In this document: one piece after another, positions 17,662 through 26,297 of the stretch | Layout: each line of letters opens with the position of its first letter | How positions within the stretch are numbered: the stretch's first letter is position 1 | NCBI GenBank assembly: GCA_902786265.1 | Contig: CADACE010000016.1 | Span: forward strand, 1-64,000 | Source: an uncultured Chloroflexota bacterium | GTDB taxonomy: Bacteria; Chloroflexota; Anaerolineae; Anaerolineales; Anaerolineaceae | Direction of reading: 5' to 3' | Length of the DNA stretch: 64,000 bases | Position numbers and translations under genes: made by a program | The notes under the pieces: model-generated | The model's database searches: none | Told to the model about the DNA's origin: nothing | What the model saw: the letters and a program-made list of their open reading frames with translations, nothing else

Positions 17662-19716
17662 TCACTGACCTCCATAAATATCATTCCATTGCGAAATCGC
17701 ACAGGATTCCGCGGAACGACTGAAACCTTCCAGATTCCACAAGACACTTCTGGAACCGATCCTGTCTGAAACACCGCAGATATTGTTGGAAGAAGCCGCG
17801 ACCGAAATATTGAAATACAGCGGGATGGTCGGAATATCCGCAGCAAATATCTGCCCGGCATCTGTTTCCGAGTGCTTCGGCAGCAGACAAGCATCATCGT
17901 ATTCTTCACTTACATAACTGCCGACATTCGTTCCCACCCAGTGGTTTTCCGGGGAAGGGATCTGACCGCTGACATATATCTCACAGGGATTCTTTCCCCC
18001 AGCCCAGGCGAACATGACCGTATCAAATTTCTGTCCGAAAATAACACCATCCGGTCCCTGCGCATAAAACTCACCGAGCGGCAGAGCCTCTATTTCTACA
18101 GCAATTCCGATCTCCGCCAAATCATCCCGGATCATTTCCGCCGCTTTTTTGGCAAATGCATTATCCGCTGTTGTCAGGGTAAATTTGAGCTGCGTACCAT
18201 ACATCACACCAGGCACTGCAGTTGCGATCCTTGCACCCTGCGGATCATCATTCGAAACCGTCCAGCCAAGTGACTCCAACGTATTTTTTGCAGTCTCCGG
18301 ATCATATTCGGCAGCCTCAAGTTCGGTGTTATGTTTAATATGCTCCCGGGGATAAAAATCTACAGGAATTTCCGACTGTCCGTAAAGTACCTGACGTATA
18401 ACCGACTTCCGATTGATCCCCTGCATTATGGCTGTCCGCAAATCCGGTGAAACCAGAGATACACTTGACCATATGTTCAACGGCGGGATCAGTTTGAATA
18501 TCACTTCCTGCCGGGAAAGATCAGGACGAATATAAATTGACATTTTCCCATCGCGGACATCTTCGAGGATCGGTTCAAGATCCGAGCCCAGATCTGCGGA
18601 AGTATCAATGATATCGCAGGCGCCATTCTTTAGCGCTTCAAGATTATTATCTCCCGGACGTCCGAAAAATTTATAAACGATCCTGTCAAAGAAAGGCTCC
18701 TCCCCATCTGCGGCAGCATAATAGGGATTTCTTTCCGTGACAATGCTGTCACCCTTTTCCCAGGAAACGATCTGCCAGGCTCCCCAGCCGAGAGGAGCCC
18801 GATTCACAAATTCCGATGCAAGCAGTTCTTCTGCACTCATTCCCTGCATTTTGTGAGCCGGGAGCGGTGTCCAGAATACTTCGGAAGGATCATTCGGCTC
18901 ATAACCGGGCAGTCCCCGCCATTCAATGGTATGTTCATCCAGTGCAATATAGCTTTCTGTCAGGTTATAGATTTGCTTGGATGCTTTGATCCCCTTCATG
19001 CCATTCACTGTCATCGAATAAACCGAGTCACCGGCTGTAAGCGGTGTGCCATCGTTCCATTTCAGGTCATCCTTCAAAACAAAAGTGATCACTGTCTGTT
19101 TGATTTCCGCATTCTCTGTCAGAGAATTCCAGGTCGAAAGGCACGCTTTTCCGACACAATTTTCGGCAGGTTCAGCAGGCATAAAAACAGTACCCGGTTT
19201 CATTTCAACCGCGTCACCGTCAAAATCAACGATAATATCTCCCCGTACGACAGGGACCGGTTTTTCATCAATTATGATTTCGTCAAATATCACAGGATCC
19301 GCTTTTCCGTCCCCGATATCAAACGGTCCGTCATATATGCTTTCCAGCACAGACCACATCGCCTGTGAAGATTCCTCATAAAAGAACAAGGTCTGAGGTT
19401 CTTTTCCGAGACAGACGTTGAGCGTTTCCATCTTCTTTGGCACAGCGGTAGGTTCAGGCGTTTCCGTCGGAAGTACAGGCTGAACCGGATCAGTTTCTGA
19501 TGGCGGGACTTCAGTGAACACGGTCGCTGAAACATCCGCAGGACCAATTTCTTGCGGATCATCCTGTTCAGCCTTTGGTTCATCGGCAATTTTCGTCAGG
19601 ATCAAATTCAAATCCGGAGTAGGATCACTCGGGAACTGCTGCGGTGAAGGCATATTGCAGCCGGCTAAAGATATCAGGATAAGGATCGTAAGAGCTAATA
19701 AAAGGATGTTTTTCAA
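17662..19716 (-). CDS. family-5 (peptide-type) solute-binding lipoprotein, orphan
   Basis: This 684-residue lipoprotein (lipobox ISLAGC, Cys 20) has a Pro/Thr/Glu-rich linker to about residue 95, then a family-5 binding domain starting LNVCLGKEPQTLFFYEE. It ends in a typical C-terminal lobe. Relatives bind peptides, nickel or oligosaccharides for ABC import. No permease or ATPase gene is adjacent, so it either serves a transporter elsewhere or has a sensory role. The start is TTG at 19716 with GGAG upstream, 11 bases after the stop of the acyltransferase gene, so the two may share a transcript. This linker style is common in Anaerolineae. Confidence 0.85.
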   Translation of the reverse strand: MKNILLLALTILILISLAGCNMPSPQQFPSDPTPDLNLILTKIADEPKAEQDDPQEIGPADVSATVFTEVPPSETDPVQPVLPTETPEPTAVPKKMETLNVCLGKEPQTLFFYEESSQAMWSVLESIYDGPFDIGDGKADPVIFDEIIIDEKPVPVVRGDIIVDFDGDAVEMKPGTVFMPAEPAENCVGKACLSTWNSLTENAEIKQTVITFVLKDDLKWNDGTPLTAGDSVYSMTVNGMKGIKASKQIYNLTESYIALDEHTIEWRGLPGYEPNDPSEVFWTPLPAHKMQGMSAEELLASEFVNRAPLGWGAWQIVSWEKGDSIVTERNPYYAAADGEEPFFDRIVYKFFGRPGDNNLEALKNGACDIIDTSADLGSDLEPILEDVRDGKMSIYIRPDLSRQEVIFKLIPPLNIWSSVSLVSPDLRTAIMQGINRKSVIRQVLYGQSEIPVDFYPREHIKHNTELEAAEYDPETAKNTLESLGWTVSNDDPQGARIATAVPGVMYGTQLKFTLTTADNAFAKKAAEMIRDDLAEIGIAVEIEALPLGEFYAQGPDGVIFGQKFDTVMFAWAGGKNPCEIYVSGQIPSPENHWVGTNVGSYVSEEYDDACLLPKHSETDAGQIFAADIPTIPLYFNISVAASSNNICGVSDRIGSRSVLWNLEGFSRSAESCAISQWNDIYGGQ

Positions 19717-19727
19717 AATTACTCCAT

Positions 19728-20834
19728 TTATTTAATTATCTTTGATTTGTGAGTATACAACAATTTATATACTTTATTCCGAATTTGAAGCTTCTGAAAG
19801 ATATATTGACGGATTTTATCAATCAATATCGCAAACAGGAAAAAGGAGACACAAAATATAAGTATTTTCGGCAGAAGCACTGAAATGCGGCGAGGCGCAT
19901 ATTCTAAAAATTTATTCTTCAATTCATAATTCCAATAAAGCGGATGCGTATTGATCAAATAAATTGCAAAAACAGAAGGAGATGCAAACCGGATAATTTT
20001 ATTAATGGTATCTGAGAATTTCATTCTCGAAAAAGCAATAACATAAACAATGGCACATCCCAAAATCGTAGGTGATGTATAAGACGAAATAAATGTACGA
20101 TCGTATATTCTGTGATTAAAGATATAAAAAACCGGTCCATAACATTTGTAAGCCCAGGTAAGTAATACAAAACCTGCCCACAAACACATAAGTTTCAGAT
20201 TTGATATCTTTTTATCAAATTCACATTTCTTAATGATTGCACCCATCACATACAAAACAACGAACCAATAAGGAGATTGCCCCAATATCAGGAAGAACCT
20301 GTCAACGATAATCGTATATATACTGACGATCAATATCAATATGATAAACAAAGTCTTCAAAGTATTTTCATTTGTATTTCTTATTCCTTTATCAAGAAGC
20401 GGTTTGAGCATCATAAGACATAAATAAGAAGCAAAGAACCAATATTCTGAAAGATTCATTATCGGGAAAAAATAACTCAAAAGCACACCGGGCGTAATAG
20501 AAAAACCTTTTATGAGGCTGAAACCGATATAAACCACAACACTATAATATAAAACTTCCAACCACAACAAAATCAGTTTTGACCAGTCATATTCTTTTTC
20601 TATAATCGAGATACTTGTATATCCGCTGATCAATACAAAAACATCGACTGCACAGTATGAAATGATTCCGATCAGCCAAACAATTTTGAAAGATAAAGTT
20701 CCTTCTATTAAATTTTCCAGCACACCGCCTTGTCCTAATGCATGATACACGATCACAAAAAGACCTGCGATGATGCGTAAAAGTTCAATCCCATAATTTC
20801 TTTCAGTATTCAAATCAGATTCCTTTATAAGCAT
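19728..20834 (-). CDS. acyltransferase family 3 (OafA-like) membrane protein
   Basis: This 368-residue protein has about 10 membrane helices and would O-acylate a surface sugar. It begins ERNYGIELLRIIAGLFVIVYHAL, which carries the family's conserved Arg and His residues in helix 1. The ATG at 20834 has no good RBS; a TTG at 20813 (residue 8) has AAGGA at a fitting distance and may be the real start. The gene is strikingly AT-rich compared with its neighbours, which suggests horizontal origin. It sits between a sugar-phosphate transferase and an orphan binding protein. Confidence 0.85.
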   Translation of the reverse strand: MLIKESDLNTERNYGIELLRIIAGLFVIVYHALGQGGVLENLIEGTLSFKIVWLIGIISYCAVDVFVLISGYTSISIIEKEYDWSKLILLWLEVLYYSVVVYIGFSLIKGFSITPGVLLSYFFPIMNLSEYWFFASYLCLMMLKPLLDKGIRNTNENTLKTLFIILILIVSIYTIIVDRFFLILGQSPYWFVVLYVMGAIIKKCEFDKKISNLKLMCLWAGFVLLTWAYKCYGPVFYIFNHRIYDRTFISSYTSPTILGCAIVYVIAFSRMKFSDTINKIIRFASPSVFAIYLINTHPLYWNYELKNKFLEYAPRRISVLLPKILIFCVSFFLFAILIDKIRQYIFQKLQIRNKVYKLLYTHKSKIIK

Positions 20835-20950
20835 TCACTCTGCATAACTTTAAGCATTTATAACCATTTATCATGCATAACTTATCATACCATCACTCAT
20901 CGAACCAAAACAGAATTAGTTTTATTCTTTAATGGATTTATAATTTCAGT

Positions 20951-21574
20951 TCATTTATTCCCATGAAACTCTTCCGTGGTTGCCTGGTTTTCGGCTGAAA
21001 TTCCTTCATGGATAAAGACCTTTTTTACCGTCATAAACAGGATCTTCAAATCCAGCCAGGGTGACCAGTGGTCCACATACCAGACATCCAGACGAAATTT
21101 TTCTTCCCAGCTGATAGCATTCCGTCCATGGATCTGCGCCCATCCGGTAATTCCCGGCAGCACTTCATGCCGCCGATGCTGCTCCGGACTGTATAAAGGA
21201 ATGTATTTCACAAGCAGCGGACGCGGCCCTACAAGGCTCATATCCCCTTTCAAAACATTGAACAATTCCGGAAGCTCGTCCAAACTGGAAGCACGCAGCA
21301 GCCTTCCGAACTTTGACAGACGCTGCTCATCCGGAAGTTCATTTCCCGATTTATCAACGGCGTCCCGCATAGACCGGAATTTGTACAAACTGAATATCTT
21401 CTCATGCAGACCCGGGCGTTCCTGCCGAAAAAAAACAGGCGTGCCCAGATTGATCCGCACCAGCAGTGCCAGAACAAGCAGCAAAGGAGAAAAAATGATC
21501 AGCCCCAGAGCGGAAACGATCATATCAAAAGCTCTTTTGATAAAGAATTGAATCGATCGGTTCATTTTGCACAT
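20951..21574 (-). CDS. bacterial sugar-phosphate transferase (PglC/WcaJ type)
   Basis: This 207-residue monotopic phosphoglycosyl transferase would start glycan assembly by moving a sugar phosphate from a UDP-sugar to undecaprenyl phosphate. Motifs are the N-terminal KRAFD plus membrane helix, RPGLHEKIFSLYKFRSM, the catalytic DELPELFNVLKGDMSLVGPRP, and GITGWAQIHGRN. It lacks the large N-terminal domain of WbaP-type enzymes, so it is the minimal form. ATG 21574 has no clear RBS and lies 6 bases after the isomerase stop, suggesting translational coupling. The sugar is unknown. Confidence 0.92.
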   Translation of the reverse strand: MCKMNRSIQFFIKRAFDMIVSALGLIIFSPLLLVLALLVRINLGTPVFFRQERPGLHEKIFSLYKFRSMRDAVDKSGNELPDEQRLSKFGRLLRASSLDELPELFNVLKGDMSLVGPRPLLVKYIPLYSPEQHRRHEVLPGITGWAQIHGRNAISWEEKFRLDVWYVDHWSPWLDLKILFMTVKKVFIHEGISAENQATTEEFHGNK

Positions 21575-21580
21575 TATTTA

Positions 21581-22264
21581 TCAGTCACACGCCGGCGGAT
21601 ACTCATTGCAAAGAAGACGATAAGGTTCTTCGTCCTCCTCGATTTCCGGAAAACGTCCGGCCGGTTCATAAAAGCGGTTATCGGTATTATCATCATTGCA
21701 CCGGGAAACCTCTCCGATCAGCACACTGCCGCTGCCGGGAACTACATGAAATTCATGGTATTGATGCGGCCAGATCGTGATGCTTTCACCGGGTTCAAGA
21801 CGGACCATCGTACCAGCGGGAACTTCATAAGACCTGCCGTCAGAATTAACCATAACCGGGTCGGCGGACAACCCGCCCTCCCCGTCATCGTTGTATATTT
21901 TTATCAGAAGCGTACCCCCGCCCCGATTAATGATGTCTTCTGATTTAAACCAGTGAAAGTGCATCGGGGCCATCATGTCATCACGCATGAAAAGCAGCTT
22001 TTCGGCATAAACCTTTTTATATCGCGGGTCGTGCTGGTTGCCGTTCCGCAATGTGATCAGGCCAAAACCGCATTTATTGAAATCACCTGATCCAAAATCT
22101 GTAATATCCCAGCCAAGCATGTTGTCCCGGATCTCATCATATTCATGGTTTTTGGTTTTCCAGTCTTCCGGTGTCCAATTGCAAAATGGGGGCAGATAAA
22201 AACCATGGTCGGAAATCAGCTGTTCCATTTCTTTGATAATCTGATTGATTTCTGAACGTTTCAT
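21581..22264 (-). CDS. D-lyxose/D-mannose isomerase
   Basis: This 227-residue cupin-fold enzyme would interconvert D-lyxose with D-xylulose, or D-mannose with D-fructose. The family signature is plain: MKRSEINQII, LGWDITDFGSGDF, MMAPMHFHWFKSEDIINRGGG and WPHQYHEFH, which supply the His and Glu metal ligands. I chose ATG 22264 because AGGT lies 7 bases upstream; the longer TTG start is weaker. It is divergent from a ribose-class sugar importer, which suggests catabolism of the imported sugar. However, its coupling to a glycan-initiating transferase leaves open a role in making sugar precursors. Confidence 0.88.
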   Translation of the reverse strand: MKRSEINQIIKEMEQLISDHGFYLPPFCNWTPEDWKTKNHEYDEIRDNMLGWDITDFGSGDFNKCGFGLITLRNGNQHDPRYKKVYAEKLLFMRDDMMAPMHFHWFKSEDIINRGGGTLLIKIYNDDGEGGLSADPVMVNSDGRSYEVPAGTMVRLEPGESITIWPHQYHEFHVVPGSGSVLIGEVSRCNDDNTDNRFYEPAGRFPEIEEDEEPYRLLCNEYPPACD

Positions 22265-22452
22265 TGCTGTTACCTGTAGATTCTTCAAAATAAAACCGTC
22301 CGGCGATATTGTATCGACCGGTAAATCATTCTGTCTTTAAAAATTATATCAATGATTTTATACGAACAGGATTATTCAGCATAAACAGGCTTTGCAATAT
22401 GGAAAACAAGATACGTATAAAACTTATTACTTTTTCCTGATTTTTATCACCA

Positions 22453-22480
22453 TTGACAGATGAGGAAAGACAATTAAAAT
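22453..22480 (+). promoter_or_regulatory. promoter of the sugar ABC operon
   Basis: TTGACA (22453-22458), a 16-bp spacer and TAAAAT (22475-22480). The leader holds a small AGGCC/GGCCT hairpin and ends in a strong AGAGGAGGTT RBS. Confidence 0.75.
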
Positions 22481-22536
22481 AATTTTCGTAATAAAAGGCC
22501 GGCCAGGCCTGTTCAATTTTAGAGGAGGTTAATCTC

Positions 22537-23454
22537 ATGCGTAAACTTTTTGTTTTACTGACAGCAATGTGTCTGTTCATTGGTGTTATTGCCTCTGCTT
22601 CCGCAGAAGGTAATCTCATCGGCTATACCTGTATGGATGGCACCAACCCGTTCTTCGTCGCACTTGAAGGCTCCATCAAGGAAGTTGTTGAAGCCCATGG
22701 CGACACCCTCGTCTCCCTGGATCCCCAGAACAGCAATGAAAAACAGATCGCTCAGATCGAAGACATGATCAGCCGCGGTGTCAAAGCCATGTTCGTCAAC
22801 CCCGTTGACCGCGATGGCATCACCCCGGGTCTGGATGCTCTGAAGGATGCCGGCATCCCGATGTTCGGTTTCGATACCGAAGTCACTGAAATGGATTACC
22901 TGGTGACCTATGCCGGTTCCGATAACTACAACGCCGGCTACGTCTGCGGTGTCGACCTCGTCGAAAAGTGCCCTGAAGGCGGTAAGATCATCGTCCTGGA
23001 TTCCCCGACCATGCAGTCCGTTGTTGACCGCACCGACGGTTTCCTTGAAGCGATCAAAGATCACGGTTTCGAAGTTGTTTCCCAGATCGACTGCATGGGC
23101 AACCAGGAACAGGGTAACCTGAACGGTACCGATGCTCTGACCAAGGATCCGGATGCTGTTGCCATTTTCGGTGGTAACGACCCGACTGCTCTGGGTGCCT
23201 TCGCTGCTGCTGAAGCTGCCGGCTCCAAAGCCCTGATCTATGGTGTCGACGGTTCCCCGGACATCAAAGCCCTGATCGCCGAAGGTAAAGTTACCGGTAC
23301 CGGCGCCCAGTCCCCGATGACCATCGGCAAGACCATCGCTGAACTGTACTACAAGTGGCTCGATGGTGAAGAACTCGAAGGCCGCTATCCGATCGAAACC
23401 TTCATGATCAACTCCGACAACATCGCTGAATACAACAACGGTGGCTGGCAGTAA
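22537..23454 (+). CDS. sugar ABC substrate-binding protein (ribose class)
   Basis: This 305-residue exported protein captures a monosaccharide for the permease and ATPase downstream. It has an N-terminal signal ending SASAEG, no lipobox, then a periplasmic-binding-protein type 1 fold with IGYTCMDGTNPFF, FVNPVDRDG, GSDNYNAGY, IFGGNDPTALGA and YGVDGSPD. Codon choice is unusually uniform, as in highly expressed genes, and both the promoter and RBS are strong. A terminator-like hairpin follows, so it is likely made in excess over the membrane parts. Neighbouring D-lyxose/mannose isomerase hints at a pentose or hexose, but the sugar is not determined. Confidence 0.92.
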   Translation: MRKLFVLLTAMCLFIGVIASASAEGNLIGYTCMDGTNPFFVALEGSIKEVVEAHGDTLVSLDPQNSNEKQIAQIEDMISRGVKAMFVNPVDRDGITPGLDALKDAGIPMFGFDTEVTEMDYLVTYAGSDNYNAGYVCGVDLVEKCPEGGKIIVLDSPTMQSVVDRTDGFLEAIKDHGFEVVSQIDCMGNQEQGNLNGTDALTKDPDAVAIFGGNDPTALGAFAAAEAAGSKALIYGVDGSPDIKALIAEGKVTGTGAQSPMTIGKTIAELYYKWLDGEELEGRYPIETFMINSDNIAEYNNGGWQ

Positions 23455-23502
23455 AAACAGCTGAGTCAAATCCGGCTTGTACGGATATTGACAAAATCTG
23501 AT

Positions 23503-23548
23503 AAAGCAGCAGACGGCTTTGCCGCAAAAAAGCAAAGCTGTCTGCTTT
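23503..23548 (+). terminator. partial terminator after the binding-protein gene
   Basis: AAAGCAGcAGACGGCTTTGC pairs with GCAAAGCTGTCTGCTTT. The T tract is weak, consistent with partial read-through into the ATPase gene. Confidence 0.7.
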
Positions 23549-23677
23549 GTGTAAAAACGGGTAACCGATTAGGAATACGATTCAGAGGCAGAATAATGAC
23601 TGCTGATTATCAGTCCGGAGAGTAACCGGCCATAATCATCAGCCGTTAGCCACTGAAAGAAATGACGGTGAGAACAA

Positions 23678-25186
23678 GTGAGCGAATATCTTCTCGAAAT
23701 GAAAAAAATCACCAAGTCCTTTCCAGGCGTCAAGGCGCTGACGGATGTGGATTTCCAGCTGAAAGCGGGAGAAGTACACGCACTGCTTGGTGAGAACGGC
23801 GCCGGCAAGTCTACGCTGATCAAAGTTCTGGGCGGTATTTATATCGCGGAGGAAGGTGAGATCTTTATTGAAGGACAGCCTGTTGAAATCCAGAATGTGG
23901 CAGATGCACGGGCCAACGGGATCTCCATCATCCATCAGGAACTGGTGCTTGTCCCACACATGACAGTCGCTGAAAATATTTTCCTGGGAAGGGAATTAAT
24001 GGGTCCGTTCGGTATTGACAGCGGCAAAATGCGGAAAGAGTCGCAGAAAATGCTGGACAGGTTCAATCTCGGGATCGATGCGGGTGAGCTGGTAGGAAAT
24101 CTCAGCATTGCCCAGCAGCAGATGGTTGAGATCGTCAAAGCAATTTCCTTCAATTGCAAAATTCTTGTGATGGATGAACCAACTTCCTCCATTTCGGACA
24201 GAGAAGTTGAGGCACTTTTTGATATCATGCGCGGCCTTGCAAAACAGGGCGTGGGTATTGTTTATATCTCCCATAAGATGAGCGAATTGGATGAAGTTTG
24301 CGACCGTGTGACAGTATTGCGTGACGGGTATTATGTGGGGACATGTGTGGTGAAAGAAACGCCTCGTGATGAGCTGATCCACATGATGGTCGGCCGCGAG
24401 CTGAGTTCCTATTATGTCCGGGATCATGTGGACAATACAAAGGTTATTTTCCGATGCGATCATATTGACGATGGGAAAAGCAGCAAAAAGCGGGTGAAAG
24501 ACGTCAGCTTTGAAGTAAAACAGGGTGAGATCGTCGGTTTCGCGGGGCTCGTCGGTGCAGGCCGCAGCGAAACAATGCAGTGTATTTTTGGTCTGACACC
24601 GGGATCTGCCGGAGAGGTCTGGCTGGACGGTCAGAAGCTGAACATCAAAAATGCCGTAGATGCCATGAATGCAGGGATCGCTATGGTTCCGGAAAACCGG
24701 AAGGTTGAAGGCCTGTATCACGTACAAAGTGTAAATTTCAACTCCACAATTGAAGTCCTGAAGGAATTCATCAGACATCTTCATGTTGATTCGAACAAAG
24801 AACGGGCGATCACTCAGGAATTTGTCGATAAGATGAAGACCAAGACCCCAAGTCTTGAACAGACCGTTACAAATCTTTCCGGCGGCAACCAGCAGAAGGT
24901 AATGATCGGAAGATGGCTGGCGACCAAACCCCGTATTCTGATCCTTGATGAACCGACTCGCGGTGTTGACGTAGGTGCAAAGGCTGAAATTTATGATATC
25001 ATGAACGAACTGACCAAACAGGGTGTTTCCATTATCATGATTTCATCTGAATTGCCGGAAATCATCAATATGTCAGACCGGGTTTACGTCATGTATGACG
25101 GCCGGATCACCGGCTGTATCAACTGGCAGGATCTCAGCCAGGAAGCAATTATGAAGCTTGCAACAGAAGAAACTGCAGGAGAGTAA
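23678..25186 (+). CDS. sugar ABC ATPase, two NBDs (RbsA/MglA-like)
   Basis: This 502-residue protein has two fused nucleotide-binding domains. Domain 1 has GENGAGKST, the variant signature LSIAQQQMVEIVKAI and VMDEPTSSI. Domain 2 has the usual degenerate Walker A GLVGAGRSE, a normal signature LSGGNQQKV and LILDEPTRGVDVGAKAE. This arrangement is standard for ribose/galactose/xylose importers. Translation starts at a GTG at 23678 after GGTGAG. It lies in the same operon as the binding protein and permease and stops 5 bases before the permease ATG. Confidence 0.95.
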   Translation: MSEYLLEMKKITKSFPGVKALTDVDFQLKAGEVHALLGENGAGKSTLIKVLGGIYIAEEGEIFIEGQPVEIQNVADARANGISIIHQELVLVPHMTVAENIFLGRELMGPFGIDSGKMRKESQKMLDRFNLGIDAGELVGNLSIAQQQMVEIVKAISFNCKILVMDEPTSSISDREVEALFDIMRGLAKQGVGIVYISHKMSELDEVCDRVTVLRDGYYVGTCVVKETPRDELIHMMVGRELSSYYVRDHVDNTKVIFRCDHIDDGKSSKKRVKDVSFEVKQGEIVGFAGLVGAGRSETMQCIFGLTPGSAGEVWLDGQKLNIKNAVDAMNAGIAMVPENRKVEGLYHVQSVNFNSTIEVLKEFIRHLHVDSNKERAITQEFVDKMKTKTPSLEQTVTNLSGGNQQKVMIGRWLATKPRILILDEPTRGVDVGAKAEIYDIMNELTKQGVSIIMISSELPEIINMSDRVYVMYDGRITGCINWQDLSQEAIMKLATEETAGE

Positions 25187-25191
25187 AATTA

Positions 25192-26148
25192 ATGAAAGCG
25201 ATAAAAAAATACTTTACAGATAATCTGGGCATCATCATTGCGCTTGTTGCAATGATCCTGTTCCTGTACATTTTCCCTACGACGCACAATACATTCCTGA
25301 CACAAAAGAACATCTTTAACGTATTGCGTCAGAGTGCTCCGAATATGATGCTCGCCTGCGGTATGACGATGGTCATCATTCTCGGCGGAATTGACCTTTC
25401 TGTTGGTTCGATCATCGCTATGTCCGGTGTTCTCGGTGCGGCAGCGGTTGTCTGGTGGGGTCTGCCGGAGATTTGCGGCATTCTGATCGCGATCCTCTCC
25501 GGGCTGATCTTCGGTCTGCTGAATGGTATGGTCATCGCGCTGACACAGATCCCGCCGTTCATCGTGACCCTGGCTTCCATGAACATCGCCAAAGGTATCG
25601 CCTATGTTTATTCCGGCGGGAAACCGATCCGCTGCATGACGGATGCCTGGAAATTCCTGGGTGCCGGTTATGTCGGTCCGATCCCGACCCCTGTCATCAC
25701 AATGCTGCTGGTCTTTGTGATCGGTGTGCTGGTTCTGAACCGCACACAGATGGGCCGTCACATTTATGCTGTCGGCGGCAATGATACCGCGGCTAAGTTC
25801 TCCGGTATCAGTGTTGCGAAGGTCAAATTCTTTGTCTACAGCTTCTCCGGGCTGATGGCCGGTCTTGCCGGTATCACCATCGCCTCCCGTCTGTATTCCG
25901 GTACCTGTACCTCCGGTGACGGTGCAGAAATGGATGCCATCGCGGCGGTCGTGGTCGGCGGTACATCCATGTCCGGCGGTTCCGGGAAACTGGGCGGCAC
26001 ACTGATCGGTGTTCTGATCATCGGTATCCTGAACAACGGTCTGAACCTGATGGGTGTCAACTCCGACTGGCAATACATCATCAAAGGTGCTGTTATTCTG
26101 CTCGCGGTTTATGTGGACTTCCTCCGCAGCACGAAGAAGAGCAAATAA
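25192..26148 (+). CDS. sugar ABC permease (RbsC-like)
   Basis: This 318-residue polytopic protein has about 8-10 helices and forms the membrane channel of the sugar importer. The family pattern MVIILGGIDLSVGSIIAMSG is near residue 60, with GGNDTAAKFSGISV and AVVVGGTSMSGGSGKLGGT further on. The ATG follows GGAGAG from the end of the ATPase gene, so translation is probably coupled. A strong terminator follows and closes the operon. Confidence 0.95.
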   Translation: MKAIKKYFTDNLGIIIALVAMILFLYIFPTTHNTFLTQKNIFNVLRQSAPNMMLACGMTMVIILGGIDLSVGSIIAMSGVLGAAAVVWWGLPEICGILIAILSGLIFGLLNGMVIALTQIPPFIVTLASMNIAKGIAYVYSGGKPIRCMTDAWKFLGAGYVGPIPTPVITMLLVFVIGVLVLNRTQMGRHIYAVGGNDTAAKFSGISVAKVKFFVYSFSGLMAGLAGITIASRLYSGTCTSGDGAEMDAIAAVVVGGTSMSGGSGKLGGTLIGVLIIGILNNGLNLMGVNSDWQYIIKGAVILLAVYVDFLRSTKKSK

Positions 26149-26175
26149 TTTCGGTTCTCAGCATCAGATTGTTTT

Positions 26176-26200
26176 AAGGGCGGCTGCTGCCGCCCTTTTT
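26176..26200 (+). terminator. intrinsic terminator of the sugar ABC operon
   Basis: A 9-bp perfect stem, AAGGGCGGC with GCCGCCCTT, a TGCT loop and a T run. Confidence 0.93.
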
Positions 26201-26287
26201 GCATCTTTTCAACTGATTTCTGTATCATCAATAAATAAATTTTCACCGGGATTTTCCTGAACAGGGAAAAAGGATCGAATGGCGTAT

Positions 26288-26293
26288 TATAAT
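26288..26293 (+). promoter_or_regulatory. -10 box upstream of YfhO-like gene
   Basis: A perfect TATAAT. Transcription would start near 26300, which affects the choice of start codon for the next gene. Confidence 0.45.
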
Positions 26294-26297
26294 TTAT

